From contig CAVUJV010000031.1 of NCBI GenBank assembly GCA_963741845.1, positions 65,599-129,598 on the forward strand: a DNA stretch of 64,000 nucleotides, read 5' to 3'. Source of the DNA: Roseiarcus sp963741845 (lineage in GTDB: Bacteria; Pseudomonadota; Alphaproteobacteria; Rhizobiales; Beijerinckiaceae). Both the position numbers and the translations under genes were made by a program. The stretch's first letter is position 1; each line of letters begins with the position of its first letter. This document shows positions 51,685 through 63,209 of this stretch, piece after piece. The notes under the pieces were generated by a model. It saw only the letters and a list, made by a program, of their open reading frames with translations, made no database searches and was not told the origin of the DNA.

Positions 51685-54600
51685 TGAGCGGTTTCTACAA
51701 GGCGTTCGAGGACAGGTTCCGAGACTCCCAGGAGCTCGATATTAAAAAGGCTCGAGGGATATAGTCCGTTCTTGCGTCTGCTCAACGCTAATTTGCAAAG
51801 GCCAAAGGCTGTCGACCTTGGCTGCGGTCGCTGCGAGTGGCTCGAGATGCTTCGCTCCCTTGACTTTGACGCGGAGGGGGTCGACCTCGACGAAGACATG
51901 CTGGCCGCGGGTCGGGAAAGAGGTTTTTCGGTTCAAAAGCAGGACATCTTACATTATCTCGGCGGCCAGCCGAACGACAGCTTTGATCTTGTCACCGCTT
52001 TTCACGTCATCGAACACGTGCCATTTGAAAAGCTTACCAATGTCGTTGTTGAAGTGTACAGAGTCCTACGTCCAGGTGGTTTGCTGAATTCTGGAAACCT
52101 CTAATCCGGAGAATAACGCGGTAAGGACCACTAATTTCTATCTCGATCGGACGCACCTGCACCCCTTGCCATCGCAACTTCTTCAATTCTGTGTCGAGTT
52201 CGCAGGTTTCGCGAAGGCGACGATCGTTCGATTGAATGAAATGCAGGAGTTGCGAGAAGACCGACAAATTGCGCTCATCGACGTGTTGGAGGGCGTCAGT
52301 CCCGACTACGCCGTGGTCGCCGCGAAGCCGGGAGGAAATTTGGCGGCGCTCGATGCTTTGCTATCCGCGCATCATGGCATGAGCAGACATGAGCTCGCGC
52401 AGCGTTTCGAAGGGCGCCTCCAAGAATTTCCGGCCGCGCTGTCGATGCTTGCCGCTAAATTTGATTTGCTTGATGAGAAGTTGGGTTCGCTTTTTCCTAT
52501 TGTCCAGCGGTCAGGTGACCGTGTTCAGCAAATCGAAGATTTGCTAGATGCGAAATCTGATTCACTTTTCCCCGTCGCCCAGCGGTTAAGCGATCGCATT
52601 CAGCAAATAGAAAATCGGCTGGCAAGCTTTGACGCCAGGATTGACGGCCTCTCTCGGTCTCTCGACGACGCATCTGCCGAGGTGGCGCGCGTGCGCGCTG
52701 CCGTCGTTGAGTTCGGCGGGAGAATTGCTCGCGCAGAGGCGTTCGTCGATTATGTCAGCCAACGGAAACTGCTTGAAAGGATGTTTTTCCGGCTGGACCG
52801 CCGGCCGATCAAGCCGTTGCGCCGACTGCTGTTCGATGCGTCCGGTCAGCCGAGACCCTTGTTCAGGGGTGTCGTTCTGCACAAGAACGGAGCTCCGCGC
52901 AGAGCCTTTGCTCGCTGGCTACGAAGCGAGACGCATCGTCCGCTTTCGATTCCTGAGCTCAGCGAAACGGGTGCTGCTGCGCTCGATGAGTTACGATCGT
53001 CGACTTCGAACGCAAAGCTCGAAGACGTCGTGTCGTTGGGTCAAATGTCTGATGGGCCCTGGTCCGCCTGTTTCGTGCTGGCAATAGTCAGCAGCGATAA
53101 AGCGGCGCTTGACCGAAGCATTCAATCCGTCCTGCGGCAAACTGATCCGACGTGGGAGCTCCTCTTGGTGTCGGAGAAGTCCAATGCCGAGCTCGCTCGC
53201 GCTTGGCTCGATATCGACTGGCGCATCCGTCACATCGAAAGCGATGTTTCTGATCTTCCAAGCATCGCGAAGTTTGCGACGAACGGCTTTCTCGTTTGCC
53301 TGAGGCAAGGCGACACGATTGATGACGACTATATTCTTTTCCTGATTAAACGGACGAAGGAGCTGAGCTCTGACTTCAGCTGTATTAGACCTAGTCTATT
53401 TCGATGAATTCCTATGCGATGAGAACAATGAAGTTGTAAAATCCTTTTATAAGCCGGACTGGTCTCCGGAGCATCTGGAGTCGGTCAACTATATTGGCCG
53501 CGGTTTCGCGGTGCGTAAGTCGCTGCTGCTATCCATGACGCGCCCGCCGCCGAAAGCGTTGGACGCTGCCGACTATGCACTTCTGCTCGACCTTTCGACG
53601 CGAGCGCGGACCATTCTTCATATTGACGAGGCTCTGTACCTTTCTTCCAATCAGCAGCTCGATGTAAACGGCGGCTTCTCGCGCGAATCGCTGCCGGAGG
53701 CCAAGGCCGCTCTCGAGCGCAAGGTGCAAGTGGAAAATCCGCGGGCGGAAGTCAGGTCCGACGAATCGACCGGCGTCTTGGACGCGGTTTGGCCGGTTCC
53801 CAGCGGACCCATTACCCTCGTGATTTTGACCGGCCTCAGCCGCGACGTTCGAGTTCGACGGCGGCAAGACGCCGCTCGTAACCAATTTTGTTCGATCGAT
53901 TATCAAGCATTCGACGTGCAGAAGTTACAAAATTCTTGTCGTCGACGATGGTCAGGCCCCCGACGGTCTGGTCGCTCTTCTCGCCAAGCATGGACACGAG
54001 TTGCATTCGTTCACGCGCAAGGGGGCCTTCTCATTTGCTGAAAAAGCAAATTTTGGCATTAGTCTCGCCGCGGACGGGGTCGTGATTTTGCTGAACGACG
54101 ACATGGAAGTGATTTCCCCTGATTGGATTGAGAGAATGTCGGGTCTGGCCGCCCGCACCCATATTGGAGCGGTGGGGGCGCTCTTGCTCTATCCGGACGG
54201 GACGATCCAGCATGCAGGGGTAGTGATCGGCTACCACGGCAGCACCGGTCACATCTTTCACCGTTCTCAGCCGAACGGAAATGAATACGGCCGATTTGCA
54301 ACGGTTCAGAGAAACTATTCGGCAGTAACAGCTGCAGCAATCGCCTTTCGCAAGTCTGTTTTCGACTCTGTGGGCGGGTTCGACACCCGCTTTGTCACCG
54401 ACTACAACGACGTCGACTTTTGCTTGCGCTGCATTAAAGCTGGATATCGGATTGTTCAATCGCCTGCGGCGCGTCTTCGTCACTTTCACAATTCGAGTTA
54501 CAAACGCTCAGGCGATGACCCCGAGGAGCGAGCTCTGTTCACGCAGCGCTGGCAGGCGTGGATCGATCGCGACCCTTATTATAGCGAGCATTTCCAAAAG

Positions 54601-56358
54601 CGGCACCACGAGCTTCCCCTCGTCGACGAGGCTTTCCCTCAGCGGACTTTATTCACGCCCGTCGCGACAACTGAGCATTCGACGGAAAGGGAATATCGTG
54701 GGCTCCAGACCCGACTGGAGCGGGAGGCCGATGAGACGCTAGCGAAACTCCGCCTGGTCGAGACTTCTGTCCCGGGTACGCCCGCTCACGACTTGGCGGC
54801 TCAGGTCGGCAGCATCCTTCGGCAAGGATTGTTCGACAAGGATTTCTATCTCAACCTTTATCCCGACGTACGGGCGGCCGGAATGGAGCCGATCCTGCAT
54901 TATGCGCGAAGCGGGGATTTCGAAGGGCGCGCTCCAAATGCGATATTCGATCCTCAGTTTTATCGGCGGCAGTTTCGAGACGAACCGCTCAAGGGTGTTC
55001 CCGCGCTGTATCATTACGCTGCCGCCGGGGAGAGGGCAGGCCTATCGGCCTCGGCTTCGTTCAATCCGAAGCGGTACGTGGCCTCCAACCCCGAGCTTGC
55101 GCCATGGCTCGATCACCCCTTGACCCATTATCTCTGGATCGGTCGATCCCTCGGCCTCGCCGCCCGCCGGAACATCAGGTTGTCGGCTGAACAAAAGGTG
55201 GTCACTCGAATACGGCGCCCGCCAGCGAGGGTGGACGTTAGTCGTCTAAGGCGCGCTGTGAATATAATTGGACCACTTGATCGTTTGTCCGGCCTCGGCG
55301 TCAGCGCACGAGGATATCTCAAGGCGCTCCAAGAATTGAACATTGTTCCGATCGGCGCGCGCATGCAGACGCGGGAATTCGGCATACAAGCGTCCGTTGC
55401 CCGGCGGTCACAATTCCCCGAATTTCTTCCCGACGCCGCTATCAACATCGTCCATATGAACGGCGATGCGTTGCCGATGATGCTGGAGCATGGCGGACGT
55501 CAACTTTTAGAAAACCGATACAACGTCGGTGTCTGGTACTGGGAACTGGGGACACTGCGGCCGGAGTGGACACAGTTCATCAGGTACTTCCACGAGTTCT
55601 GGGCGCCTACTATTTTCATCCAAAGAGCGATTGCAAGCTCAACCAACTTGCCGGTGCGGCTTGTGGCTCCATATCTGCCATATCTCAAGCAAATGGGCTT
55701 GAACGGTCAAACGGGAGGCGAGCCTCATTTTGTCTACTGCTTTGACGCCAACAGCGTCCTCGAGAGAAAGAATCCCAGCGCACTGCTTGATGCGTTTCAA
55801 ATGGCCTTTCCCGGGGCGAACCCCCAGGCGAAAGCACGACTGACCTTTAAAATAACATATCCAAATCGATCCATTCCCGAGGTTGAGCGGCTCTATGCGG
55901 CGCGGGACGCTGACCCTCGAATTGAGATCGTCGACAGGAATCTCTCTGACGAAGCCCTGCACGGACTGATTGCCTCAGCGACTGCCTATGTGTCGCCGCA
56001 TCGCTCCGAAGGACTGGGCCTGACGGTGATCGAGGCGATGGCGTCTGGGACGCCTGTGATTGCGACCCCTTATGGCGGCGTGGAACAGTTTGTCACGGCG
56101 CACGCCGCGTACCCTATCGACTGCCAACTGGTTGAACTGAAAGACGATTATCCTCCATATCCGCGCGGTTTTGTCTGGGCGGATCCCGAGGTCGCGTCGC
56201 TCGCCTTCCAACTGCGCGAAGTGGCGGATAATCAGGAAGAGCGGCGAGTCAGGGCTCGGGTGGCCAGGGCTAACGTAATCGCCGCATTTGCGTCCGAAGA
56301 ATTGCTCCAAAAACACCGAGCTGAGCTCGAACGGATCTGCACGAACGTCTTCGACTAG
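51685..56358 (+). CDS. Giant modular glycan protein: methyltransferase - coiled coil - GT2 - GT2 - GT4 (several frameshifts)
   Basis: From ATG 51685 (MSGFYKAFEDRFRDSQEL) to 56358, about 1555 residues if four frame breaks (near 51760, 52087, 53405, 53850) are corrected. Methyltransferase: AVDLGCGRCEWLEMLRSL, VTAFHVIEHVPFEKLTNVVV (51780-52330). Coiled coil with a 25-residue tandem repeat, SLFPIVQRSGDRVQQIEDLL / SLFPVAQRLSDRIQQIENRL (52440-52780). First GT2-like domain: SCFVLAIVSSDKAALDRSIQ to YKPDWSPEHLESVNYIGRGF (53040-53640). Second GT2: PITLVILTG..., VILLNDDMEVISPDWIERM (DxD-like NDD), FVTDYNDVDFCLRCIKAG (53800-54560). Repeats KDFYLNLYPDVRAAGMEPIL (54830-55180). GT4: YVSPHRSEGLGLTVIEAMAS (55260-56358). 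It may build and end a surface polysaccharide. Confidence 0.75.
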
Positions 56359-56480
56359 GAATTGGCCACATCCTGTGCCAGCCGAGCGCCGATACGCCTT
56401 CGACTTTCTTGAATAGGCGGATATGAACTACGACGACAGACTAAAACGGATAAAAGAACGGCGACGAGATAACCGCGACA

Positions 56481-56669
56481 CTAGACCGTCGGGTGCGCAA
56501 GCGGTACTGGGGTCAGGATCTGTGGGCCACGGGCTACTGCGTGGTAAGTAGCGGCAACGTAACGGACGAGATGTGGATCGAATACATCAAGAACCAGGCT
56601 CCGCCCGAGCCCGACGACAACTTCATTCCGCTGCTCTCTCCCGGACACCCCGCGGATGTTGTAAGGTGA
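56481..56669 (+). pseudogene. tnpA: IS200/IS605 TnpA transposase remnant
   Basis: Sixty-two residues open in one frame: KRYWGQDLWATGYCVVSSGN followed by VTDEMWIEYIKNQ. This is the C-terminal region of Y1 transposases of IS200/IS605; the catalytic Tyr (Y-I-K-N-Q) is present, the HUH motif is lost with the N-terminus. The last residues are not typical, so the end is also altered. A trace of past insertion inside the glycan island. Confidence 0.75.
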
Positions 56670-56817
56670 GCGAAGGGCGGCCTAGCCTCCCGTCAGCCAA
56701 GGCGGATCAGCGGCACACCCGGAGAATGCAACTCAGAATGATGGGTCAGGACATACACCTCCCGGCGGCCGCAAGCATCGCCGGCCACTGCACGCTCGGC
56801 CTGTCGGTGCAGTCCGC

Positions 56818-57534
56818 ATGGACCTGAAGGAAGGATCTCTGCTCGGCGACAGCGTGGCATCGCACTGGTATTACAAGGCCAAGGTCGCCGCGCTGTTGAC
56901 CCTGATTGGCCGGGAGCGGGCCGACAACGTGCTCGACATAGGCGCCGGTACCGGATTTTTCGCGCGCCAACTGCTGTCGCGAACGCAATGTCGTTCGGCC
57001 ACTTGCCTCGATCCCGGTTACGAGAGCGAGACGGAGGAACTGGTCGCCGGCAAGCCAATCCGTTTTCGCCGCGCCGGGAGGTCTTATGCGGCGGATCTGG
57101 TGCTGCTGATGGACGTGCTCGAACATGTCCCCGACGACGTGGCGCTGCTGCGTCCCTATGTCGCTGACGCCGCGCCGGGCACACGGTTCATCGTCACAGT
57201 CCCCGCCTTCAATTGGCTGTGGAGCGAGCACGACGTATTCCTGGAACACTATCGCCGCTACACTCTTGGCAGCATCATGGCGGTCTGCCAGGCGGCGGAG
57301 CTTGAGATCGAAACGAGTTGCTATTTTTATGCGACCGTGCTTCCCTTGGCGGTGCTGCAACGCCTGCTCAGCCGACTGCGGCGGCCGACCGGCGCGTCGG
57401 CCCGTTCGCAGATGCGCACGCACGGCCTGTTGGTGAACAGGCTGCTATGGCTTGCTTGCCGCACCGAATTGTCCTGGTTCAGCGCCAACCGCATTGGTGG
57501 CCTCACGGCCTTCGTCGCCGCGCGAAAGCGATGA
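56818..57534 (+). CDS. SAM-dependent methyltransferase
   Basis: 238 residues. Motif I NVLDIGAGTGFFARQLLSR, motif II LVLLMDVLEHVPDDVALLRP, and the post-motif region FIVTVPAFNWLWSEHDVFLE with HYRRYT. The SEHD...HYRRYT stretch is typical of methyltransferases found next to GtrB-like glycosyltransferases. Its stop overlaps the ATG of the next gene (ATGA), so both are coupled. Acceptor unknown; perhaps a lipid-linked sugar. Confidence 0.8.
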   Translation: MDLKEGSLLGDSVASHWYYKAKVAALLTLIGRERADNVLDIGAGTGFFARQLLSRTQCRSATCLDPGYESETEELVAGKPIRFRRAGRSYAADLVLLMDVLEHVPDDVALLRPYVADAAPGTRFIVTVPAFNWLWSEHDVFLEHYRRYTLGSIMAVCQAAELEIETSCYFYATVLPLAVLQRLLSRLRRPTGASARSQMRTHGLLVNRLLWLACRTELSWFSANRIGGLTAFVAARKR

Positions 57535-58663
57535 CACCTGATGCGACGGCGACCGTGCAGGCACGCAGCGGCATGTTGGAGCCGGTCTCCATCGTCGCGC
57601 CGGTGTACAACGAAGCGTCGGTCATCGCCGAGTTCCATCGCCGTCTCGCGGCGGTCATGCGCGGTCTGGGCGTCATGTGGGAGGTTCTCTATGTCAACGA
57701 CGGCAGCACCGATACCTCGCTCGCCACGTTGTTGGCCCTCGCACGAGAGGATCCGAACGTCACCGTGGTCAACCTGTCGCGGAACTTCGGCAAGGAGGTC
57801 GCGACAACCGCCGGCCTCGACCACGCGCGTGGCGGCGTCATCGTTGTTATCGACAGCGACTTGCAGGACCCCCCGGAAGTGATTCCGCAACTGGTCGATG
57901 CGTGGCGGGAAGGCTACGATGTCGCGTTTGCGCAGCGTAGGTCGCGGGCCGGCGAAACATGGCTGAAGAACACGACGGCTAAGCTGTTCTATCGGGCGAT
58001 GGGCAGGATGGCGCAGGTCAATCTGCCGCGGGATACCGGCGACTTCCGGCTAATGAGCCGTCGCGTCGTCGATGCTGTGCTAACCATGCGCGAGCATCAC
58101 CGCTTCATGAAGGGCCTGTTCGCCTGGGTTGGCTTTCTTGGAAGGCGGTGCTGTACGATCGCCAGCCCCGCCATTCCGGCACTACAAAGTGGAATTACTG
58201 GAAGCTACTCGAACTAGCCGTCGAAGCGGTCACCAGCTTCAGCCTGTTTCCGCTGAAGCTCGCCACCGCCGCCGGGATCGTCACGGCGCTGCTCGCGGTG
58301 ATCTACTCGGTGTTCATCTTGATATACACGCTGGTGTCCGGCATCGACGCGCCCGGTTACCCGAGCCTGATGATTGTGGTTCTGCTGTTGGGGAGCGTGC
58401 AACTGATCACGCTCGGTGTGCTTGGCGAGTATCTCGGCCGTGTGCTCAATGAGTCCAAGCAACGGCCATTGTATTTTGTCGAACGTGTTGTCGGCGGAAC
58501 AGGTCTCGCCGACCGGCCGGCGGCAGAGCACACGCCATCCGAGTCTCGTTGTGCGGGGCCGCACACCCGTCGCCAGTCATGGTCTCCACCTTCACAGGTG
58601 TCGTCCCCCCGGCCCCATTGCGGTGATCAACCAAGCGCTGGTGCTCCGCCACGCCCCGAATAG
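57531..58663 (+). CDS. GtrB-like polyprenyl-phosphate glycosyltransferase (GT2), one frameshift
   Basis: MTPDATATVQARSGMLEPVS leads to a GT2 catalytic domain: IVAPVYNEASVIAEFHRRL, YVNDGSTDTSLATLLALA, NLSRNFGKEVATTAGLDHA and VIDSDLQDPPEVIPQLVDAW (DxD motif D-S-D). RLMSRRVVDAVLTMREHHRF is typical of DPG synthases. The frame breaks near 58140 and continues KAVLYDRQPRHSGTTKWNYW with two C-terminal helices (about 58220-58430). Corrected length is about 377 residues. It transfers a sugar to undecaprenyl phosphate on the cytosolic face. Partner of the coupled methyltransferase gene. Confidence 0.82.
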
Positions 58664-59085
58664 GCACGCGCGGCTGCCGAACCGGCGCTGTAGCGGCGGC
58701 TGGGACCTGGTGCGGCCGGTGCACATGCAGAACTCGGTCTGCGACCGGCACGCCCTGGCCGGAGACAAAGGGCACATTCGGCGGTCTTCGCGAGCACTGG
58801 TTCATTGCTGACGGGTGCAGGGGCACGGCTTTCGATCGACCAACAACACAGATACTGAGCCTCACAACGGTTGCAGCGAGATCAATACCGACAGAACGCG
58901 TGAATTGCCATTGCGGAGCACCGCGTCCGGAATGAATGTAGGGCTTGCTTCGGCTGACACGTCTGCATTCATTGGCAGGTTGATCGAAATAATTCCCGTC
59001 GAGTCGACTGTGAAGTTGGAGATATTCCCGTTTATAGAAACACGAAATCCTGGCTATCTCCGCATTGCTATATAGACGATATCCT
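58664..59085. other. Gene-free stretch
   Basis: 422 bp between convergent genes. Nothing recognisable on either strand. The plus-strand open frame around 58416-58811 has no start or family pattern. Confidence 0.35.
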
Positions 59086-60931
59086 TTAACCAGCAGGCGT
59101 GCCGCCTGATTGTGCGTGGAAATTATGATGCGCCGCCCCATCCAGTTCCATTCGGCCGTCGTGCCCCAATAGTGCTCCTCGCACATCTGTGTATTGCAGC
59201 TCGCGCGCGTCCGGCACTTGGAATATGCGGACCCCACCCATACTGTTGCTTGGCCAGCGGAGTGCTTCCAAGCCAGCCAGAATGTCCGGTGGCGCGCCGG
59301 GGCCTGCTAGCACGTGTGAGACGTGATGCACGGCGGCGAACGCGGTGATGTCGTTGCGAAATGTCGTAGTTAGCGTGCCAGCACGGAGGGCTTGTATTGC
59401 CGCACCGTCGGGCGCGAAGGCGATTGGCGTTAATCCAAAATACCCACCTGTTTGGGTGAAATACATACCAGAACTCGACCTGCCAGATCAGGCCAGCGCC
59501 GGTTTCGCCAAACGGTAGAATGATGACGTTCTCCCCGGCGGGGAATGCGCTGGCGATTTGTCGCGACGTGAAGAAAGGGACGACCGGCAAGCGGGTCCAG
59601 GGAATATGGCTTGGCAGCAGGAAGAGGCACCCGATCGCGGCAAGCGTATAGCGTGACGCCTGCATCAGCCCAGAGCGCGGCTCCGCGAGCCACAACGCTA
59701 TCGCTACCGCAGCGACCAGAAAGACAAACAAGGTGAACCGGGCAGGCAATGCATGCCGAATGACGGGGACATTCTGAATGGCACGCCATGGAAGCCAGAC
59801 ATGGGTGTTGACCCCATCAATCCACAAGGATGGACCGAGGCTGCAGATTACGAACAGAAAAAAGAGAATTGCGAGCGGCGCTCGGTGACGACTTAAAGTG
59901 CGAAAGCTGCCTGCCAGCGCCATAATGAGCGGTAGCCCGAGATACCCACTGCTCTCGAAGAAGTTACCCGTAAAGCGACTCGCGATGCTGGCGAACACGC
60001 TGCTGCCGAGCCGGGTGACCGGCGTGGGTATGAGGAAATTTACCAAGTCGGTAGAATATTGCTCCGGAGGATTGATGACGTCCGGCAGGCTGTGCGCGCC
60101 AACGACGACATAATACAGAAACGGTGAGGCGATCACGGCAGCCAGCATCGCTGCTATGCTGCTCTCCCACGCCAGATGCCAGAAGCCGCGACGGTCCGCA
60201 GCTTTGGCACACGCGAAGAAGATCAGCCAAGTCATCGCACCAAAGACGAAGGAAGTGGCGAAGATCTCTGTCGATAAGCCCATTTGCGCTAGCAATAGGA
60301 CCGTAACTATCGCTACGAAGGGCTTTCCAGTCAATCCGCAACGCAGCCGCGCAAGCGCGGCCCATATGAGCAAGGGCGGCACAAGAACCAGATCTAAATT
60401 CAGGTGCGCGCGCGATTGCGCGATCTCGTAGGTAGAGAAACCAAAAAGGTAGCCGCCGAAGAGAGAAGCGGCAAAATTGCAAGTTAGATACCTAGTCAAC
60501 AAAAACGCAGACAAGGCGCTTAACACGGGCGCAAGCATTGAGAGCACGTTCCAAGATTCGACGGCTCCCCATAGGAGTGTAATCGGCAGAGCAAAAAAAG
60601 CAGCGGTCGGAACCGAAGTGACCCACGCGAGATTGACTGCAGTGGGGTACCAGATGAATTTCGTAACGAACGGATTCATCCCGTGTGCCAGCGACCAAGG
60701 CCACCAATTCAGGGCCCAGATAAAACATAGTGGATCGGCACCGGTACCGATGTAAGTGTCGTGAATAGTACCCCCAGGGACGAAGAAGAGAAATGACAGT
60801 AATATATAGATGCAGGCAGCTGAGCAGCTCGCTAAAAACCATCGAAAAAACGATCGATTAGGCGAGTTTTCGTGTCGAGAATCCAGGTCACGATTTGGAG
60901 AGGCGCGCGTTGACTTGCTCAAATTGTTCAT
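59086..60931 (-). CDS. Polytopic membrane protein of glycan loci, one frameshift
   Basis: About 614 residues from ATG 60931 (MNNLSKSTRASPNRDLDSRH). A short cytoplasmic N-terminus, then 10-12 hydrophobic helices between about residues 30 and 430, with GTGADPLCFIWALNWWPWSL and HGMNPFVTKFIWYPTAVNLA in the first extracytoplasmic loop. This is the layout of GT-C-like glycosyltransferases with an acidic residue early in the loop. The C-terminal part is periplasmic (YFTQTGGYFGLTPIAFAPDG). The frame break is at 59472, where GAGTTCTGG would need to be GAGTCTGG. It may glycosylate a lipid-linked product outside. No family name is safe. Confidence 0.6.
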
Positions 60932-61256
60932 ATTCCACGACTCCGTGGTGGCCGAATGTACGCTTGGTTCTCGGCTGTGGAAACGCCGAATTCCAGATTT
61001 CATCAGAGGCGTCTTTACCTTGCCCGCGCACGGCCGAGCACGTCGGCGACCTCGCCCTCGAGCGCCTCCTCGACGATTAGCCGACGTGCAAGGCTCACCA
61101 AATCGCTCCGCCCGGCCGCCGTCCTCAAATCTCTGTTCATCAACAACGCGCAAAGCTCCTAGTCCGCATTTCTCACATTTTATAGCGCATCGGCTGCCGA
61201 ATCAGGAAAAAATTGTTTTGCAAGAACGACTTGCGCTGATTCGTAGGAGCAGCCCG
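60932..61256. other. Gene-free stretch between island and IS cluster
   Basis: 325 bp. No credible gene; AT-rich near 61170-61220, just before the IS1380-like gene, where the end of that element must lie. Confidence 0.35.
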
Positions 61257-61613
61257 ATGCAGACGGAGTGTAGCGCAGAGCCGAGTGTGTTTGGACGGGT
61301 CGAAGGGCGGTCTGTGGTGGCCGAATTCGACGGCGGCGTGCTGACGTCCGACGCGGGCGGGCTGCTTCTGGGCGCGGCGGACCGGCGTCTCAATCTCGTT
61401 CGGCGGCTTGCGGGGTGTTTCCGCGACGCGCGAGACCCAAGGTTCGTCGAACACTCGGTGGGCACGCTTGTCGGGCAGCGCGTGTCCGGCATCGGGCTCG
61501 GCTACGAGGACCTGAACGATCACGACGAACTCCGTCACGACCCGGCGATGGCGGTTCTGGCGGGGAAGCTCGAAGCGCGGCGCGACGATTGCGCCGGTCG
61601 CGGGTAAATCAAC
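61257..61613 (+). pseudogene. IS1380-family transposase, N-terminal fragment
   Basis: From ATG 61257: MQTECSAEPSVFGRVEGRSV, then FDGGVLTSDAGGLLLGAADR and RLAGCFRDARDPRFVEHSVG and GLGYEDLNDHDELRHDPAMA, all conserved in the N-terminus of IS1380 (DDE) transposases. The frame shifts near 61590, where DDCAPVAGKST would be expected in a shifted frame. The sequence is cut at 61614 by the inverted repeat of the IS256-like element; no continuation is found past 63251. Confidence 0.85.
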
Positions 61614-61652
61614 GGGAGTGTCAGGAATCTTGTGCGCGGGGCCGGGTTTTCA

Positions 61653-61915
61653 TCAGGCTCTGACGAAGCGTTCGCCGAACATGATGGCGAACTGGGTTTT
61701 TGCCTCGGCCCATTCGCGCGGCGGCATTTTCCATTCCTTGGCGACCTGACGCAAGACCAGGAAGATGAGTTTCGTCGCCGCCTCGTCGCTGGGGAAATGG
61801 CCCCTCGTTCGCACGGCGCGCCGCAGTTTGGCGTTCAGGGCCTCGATCGCATTCGTAACCGGTATGAAGTCCGGCGCCGATGTCTGGCTGCGGTTTTCGG
61901 GATCGCGGCATATGG
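61653..61915 (-). pseudogene. IS256-family transposase, C-terminal fragment
   Basis: Minus-strand frame ending at 61653: ENRSQTSAPDFIPVTNAIEA, then LNAKLRRAVRTRGHFPSDEA and ATKLIFLVLRQVAKEWKMPP, ending QFAIMFGERFVRA. The TNAIE...LRR...RGHFP stretch is the C-terminal signature of IS256/MULE-type transposases. The N-terminal two thirds are replaced by the IS110-like insert. Confidence 0.85.
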
Positions 61916-62100
61916 TGTGACCATCCGGGACAGAGGCGCCGGGAGCACGAAGGTGCGGGCAGGCCGATCTTGTACGTTGAGCTGCGAGCTCGTGTTAGTA
62001 GTTGGCCGCCTCTGCGACTCGCCCGGTTGCGCCGCGAGCGCGAATCCGTAGTTGTCGTGTAGCCCGCTGCTCCCGTCCTTTGAACGAATAGGAGGCGCGC

Positions 62101-63035
62101 ATGCGACGCGTAATTGGGATAGATACTCACCGAACCTTTGGAGAAGTGGTTTTCTGGGAGCAAGGTCGGCTTCGACGGGCAGGTCGTGTCGATATCACTC
62201 GAACGGCATTGGAAGGCTTCGGCAAAAGCCTTCTGGCATCGGACGAGGTGGTGATCGAGGCGACCGGCAACTGCATGGCCGTGTCTCGGGTGCTGTCGCC
62301 ATTCGTGAAGCGCGTGGTGATCGCCAACCCGCTCCAGGTGAAAGCCATCGCACACGCCCATGTGAAGACCGACAAGATCGACGCCGGCACACTGGCCAAC
62401 CTCTATGCCGCCGGCTACCTGCCAGAGGTTTGGATGCCGGATGCGGTCACGGAGCGCAATCGTCGGTTGAACGCGCGGCGCTATCAGCTTGTCCGTCATC
62501 GTACGCGGATCAAGAACGAAGTGCACGCGATCCTCTATGCTCATCTGATCCCCAAGTGTCCTCACGCCGCCTCGGTCGCGCTTGGCTGGCCCGACAGCCC
62601 TTGCCCGACGATGAGCGTGCCGCAATTGAGCGCCATATCCGGGAACTGGACCGGCTAAACGACGATCTCGAGGTCCTCGATCGGGAGATCGCCGAAGGCG
62701 CCCTAGATGACGGGGCGATCAACCGGCTGCTGACAATCACGGGCGTCAATCTCACAGTGGCCGCGGGGCTCATCGCAGCGATCGGCAACATCGCCCGCTT
62801 CAAGAGTCCACAGAAACTGGTGAGCTACTTTGGCCTAAACCCGCGCGTGCGCCAGTCGGGGCTCGGGCCTGCCCATCATGGCCGCATCAGCAAGGTGGGA
62901 CGTAGCCACGCACGCGCAATGCTGGTGGAGGCCGCATGGGCGGCGGCCAAGACGCCCGGCCCATTGCATGCTTTTTTCGTCCGCATCCGTGCAAAGCGTG
63001 GCCATCAGGTTGCCGCTGTCGCCGTCGCGGTTCCT
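62101..63035 (+). mobile_element. IS110-family transposase within the IS256-like element, one frameshift
   Basis: From ATG 62101 (AGGAGG nearby): MRRVIGIDTHRTFGEVVFWE, with the first acidic residue of the DEDD site in GIDTH. Then EVVIEATGNCMAVSRVLSPF, HAHVKTDKIDAGTLANLYAA (KTDKIDA is diagnostic) and, after a frame break near 62570, the Transposase_20 domain: LLTITGVNLTVAAGLIAAIG, FKSPQKLVSYFGLNPRVRQS and HARAMLVEAAWAAAKTPG. It ends near 63035, where the sequence returns to antisense IS256. IS110 elements lack terminal inverted repeats, so exact borders (about 61920 and 63035) are estimates. Confidence 0.85.
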
Positions 63036-63209
63036 CGACCCTTCCGCACCTTCATTATCGAGATGATCATCCAGTTCGGCGTTCAGAATGCGCTCCGCCA
63101 GCGCCTTCTTCAACTCATCGAATAGCCCGTCCTTCGAAAACACCGCCCTCGGGTCTCGGCCCGCCAGAGGTTCGTCCAACATGTCCTTCTTGCCATAGTC
63201 GCCCTCCAT
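63025..63209 (-). pseudogene. IS256-family transposase, N-terminal fragment
   Basis: Minus-strand frame from ATG 63209: MEGDYGKKDMLDEPLAGRDP, then LFDELKKALAERILNAELDD and HLDNEGAEGSRNRDGDSGN. ERILNAELDDHL is the typical N-terminal region of IS256 transposases. It is cut near 63025 by the IS110-like insertion. It starts 13 bp inside the right terminal repeat. Confidence 0.85.

Noticed and set aside
43706..56358. A CRISPR-Cas, BREX, restriction or toxin-antitoxin defence system in the accessory region
   Set aside because: No nuclease, helicase, methyltransferase-specificity or TA motifs; all methyltransferases here are of the small-molecule or glycan type.
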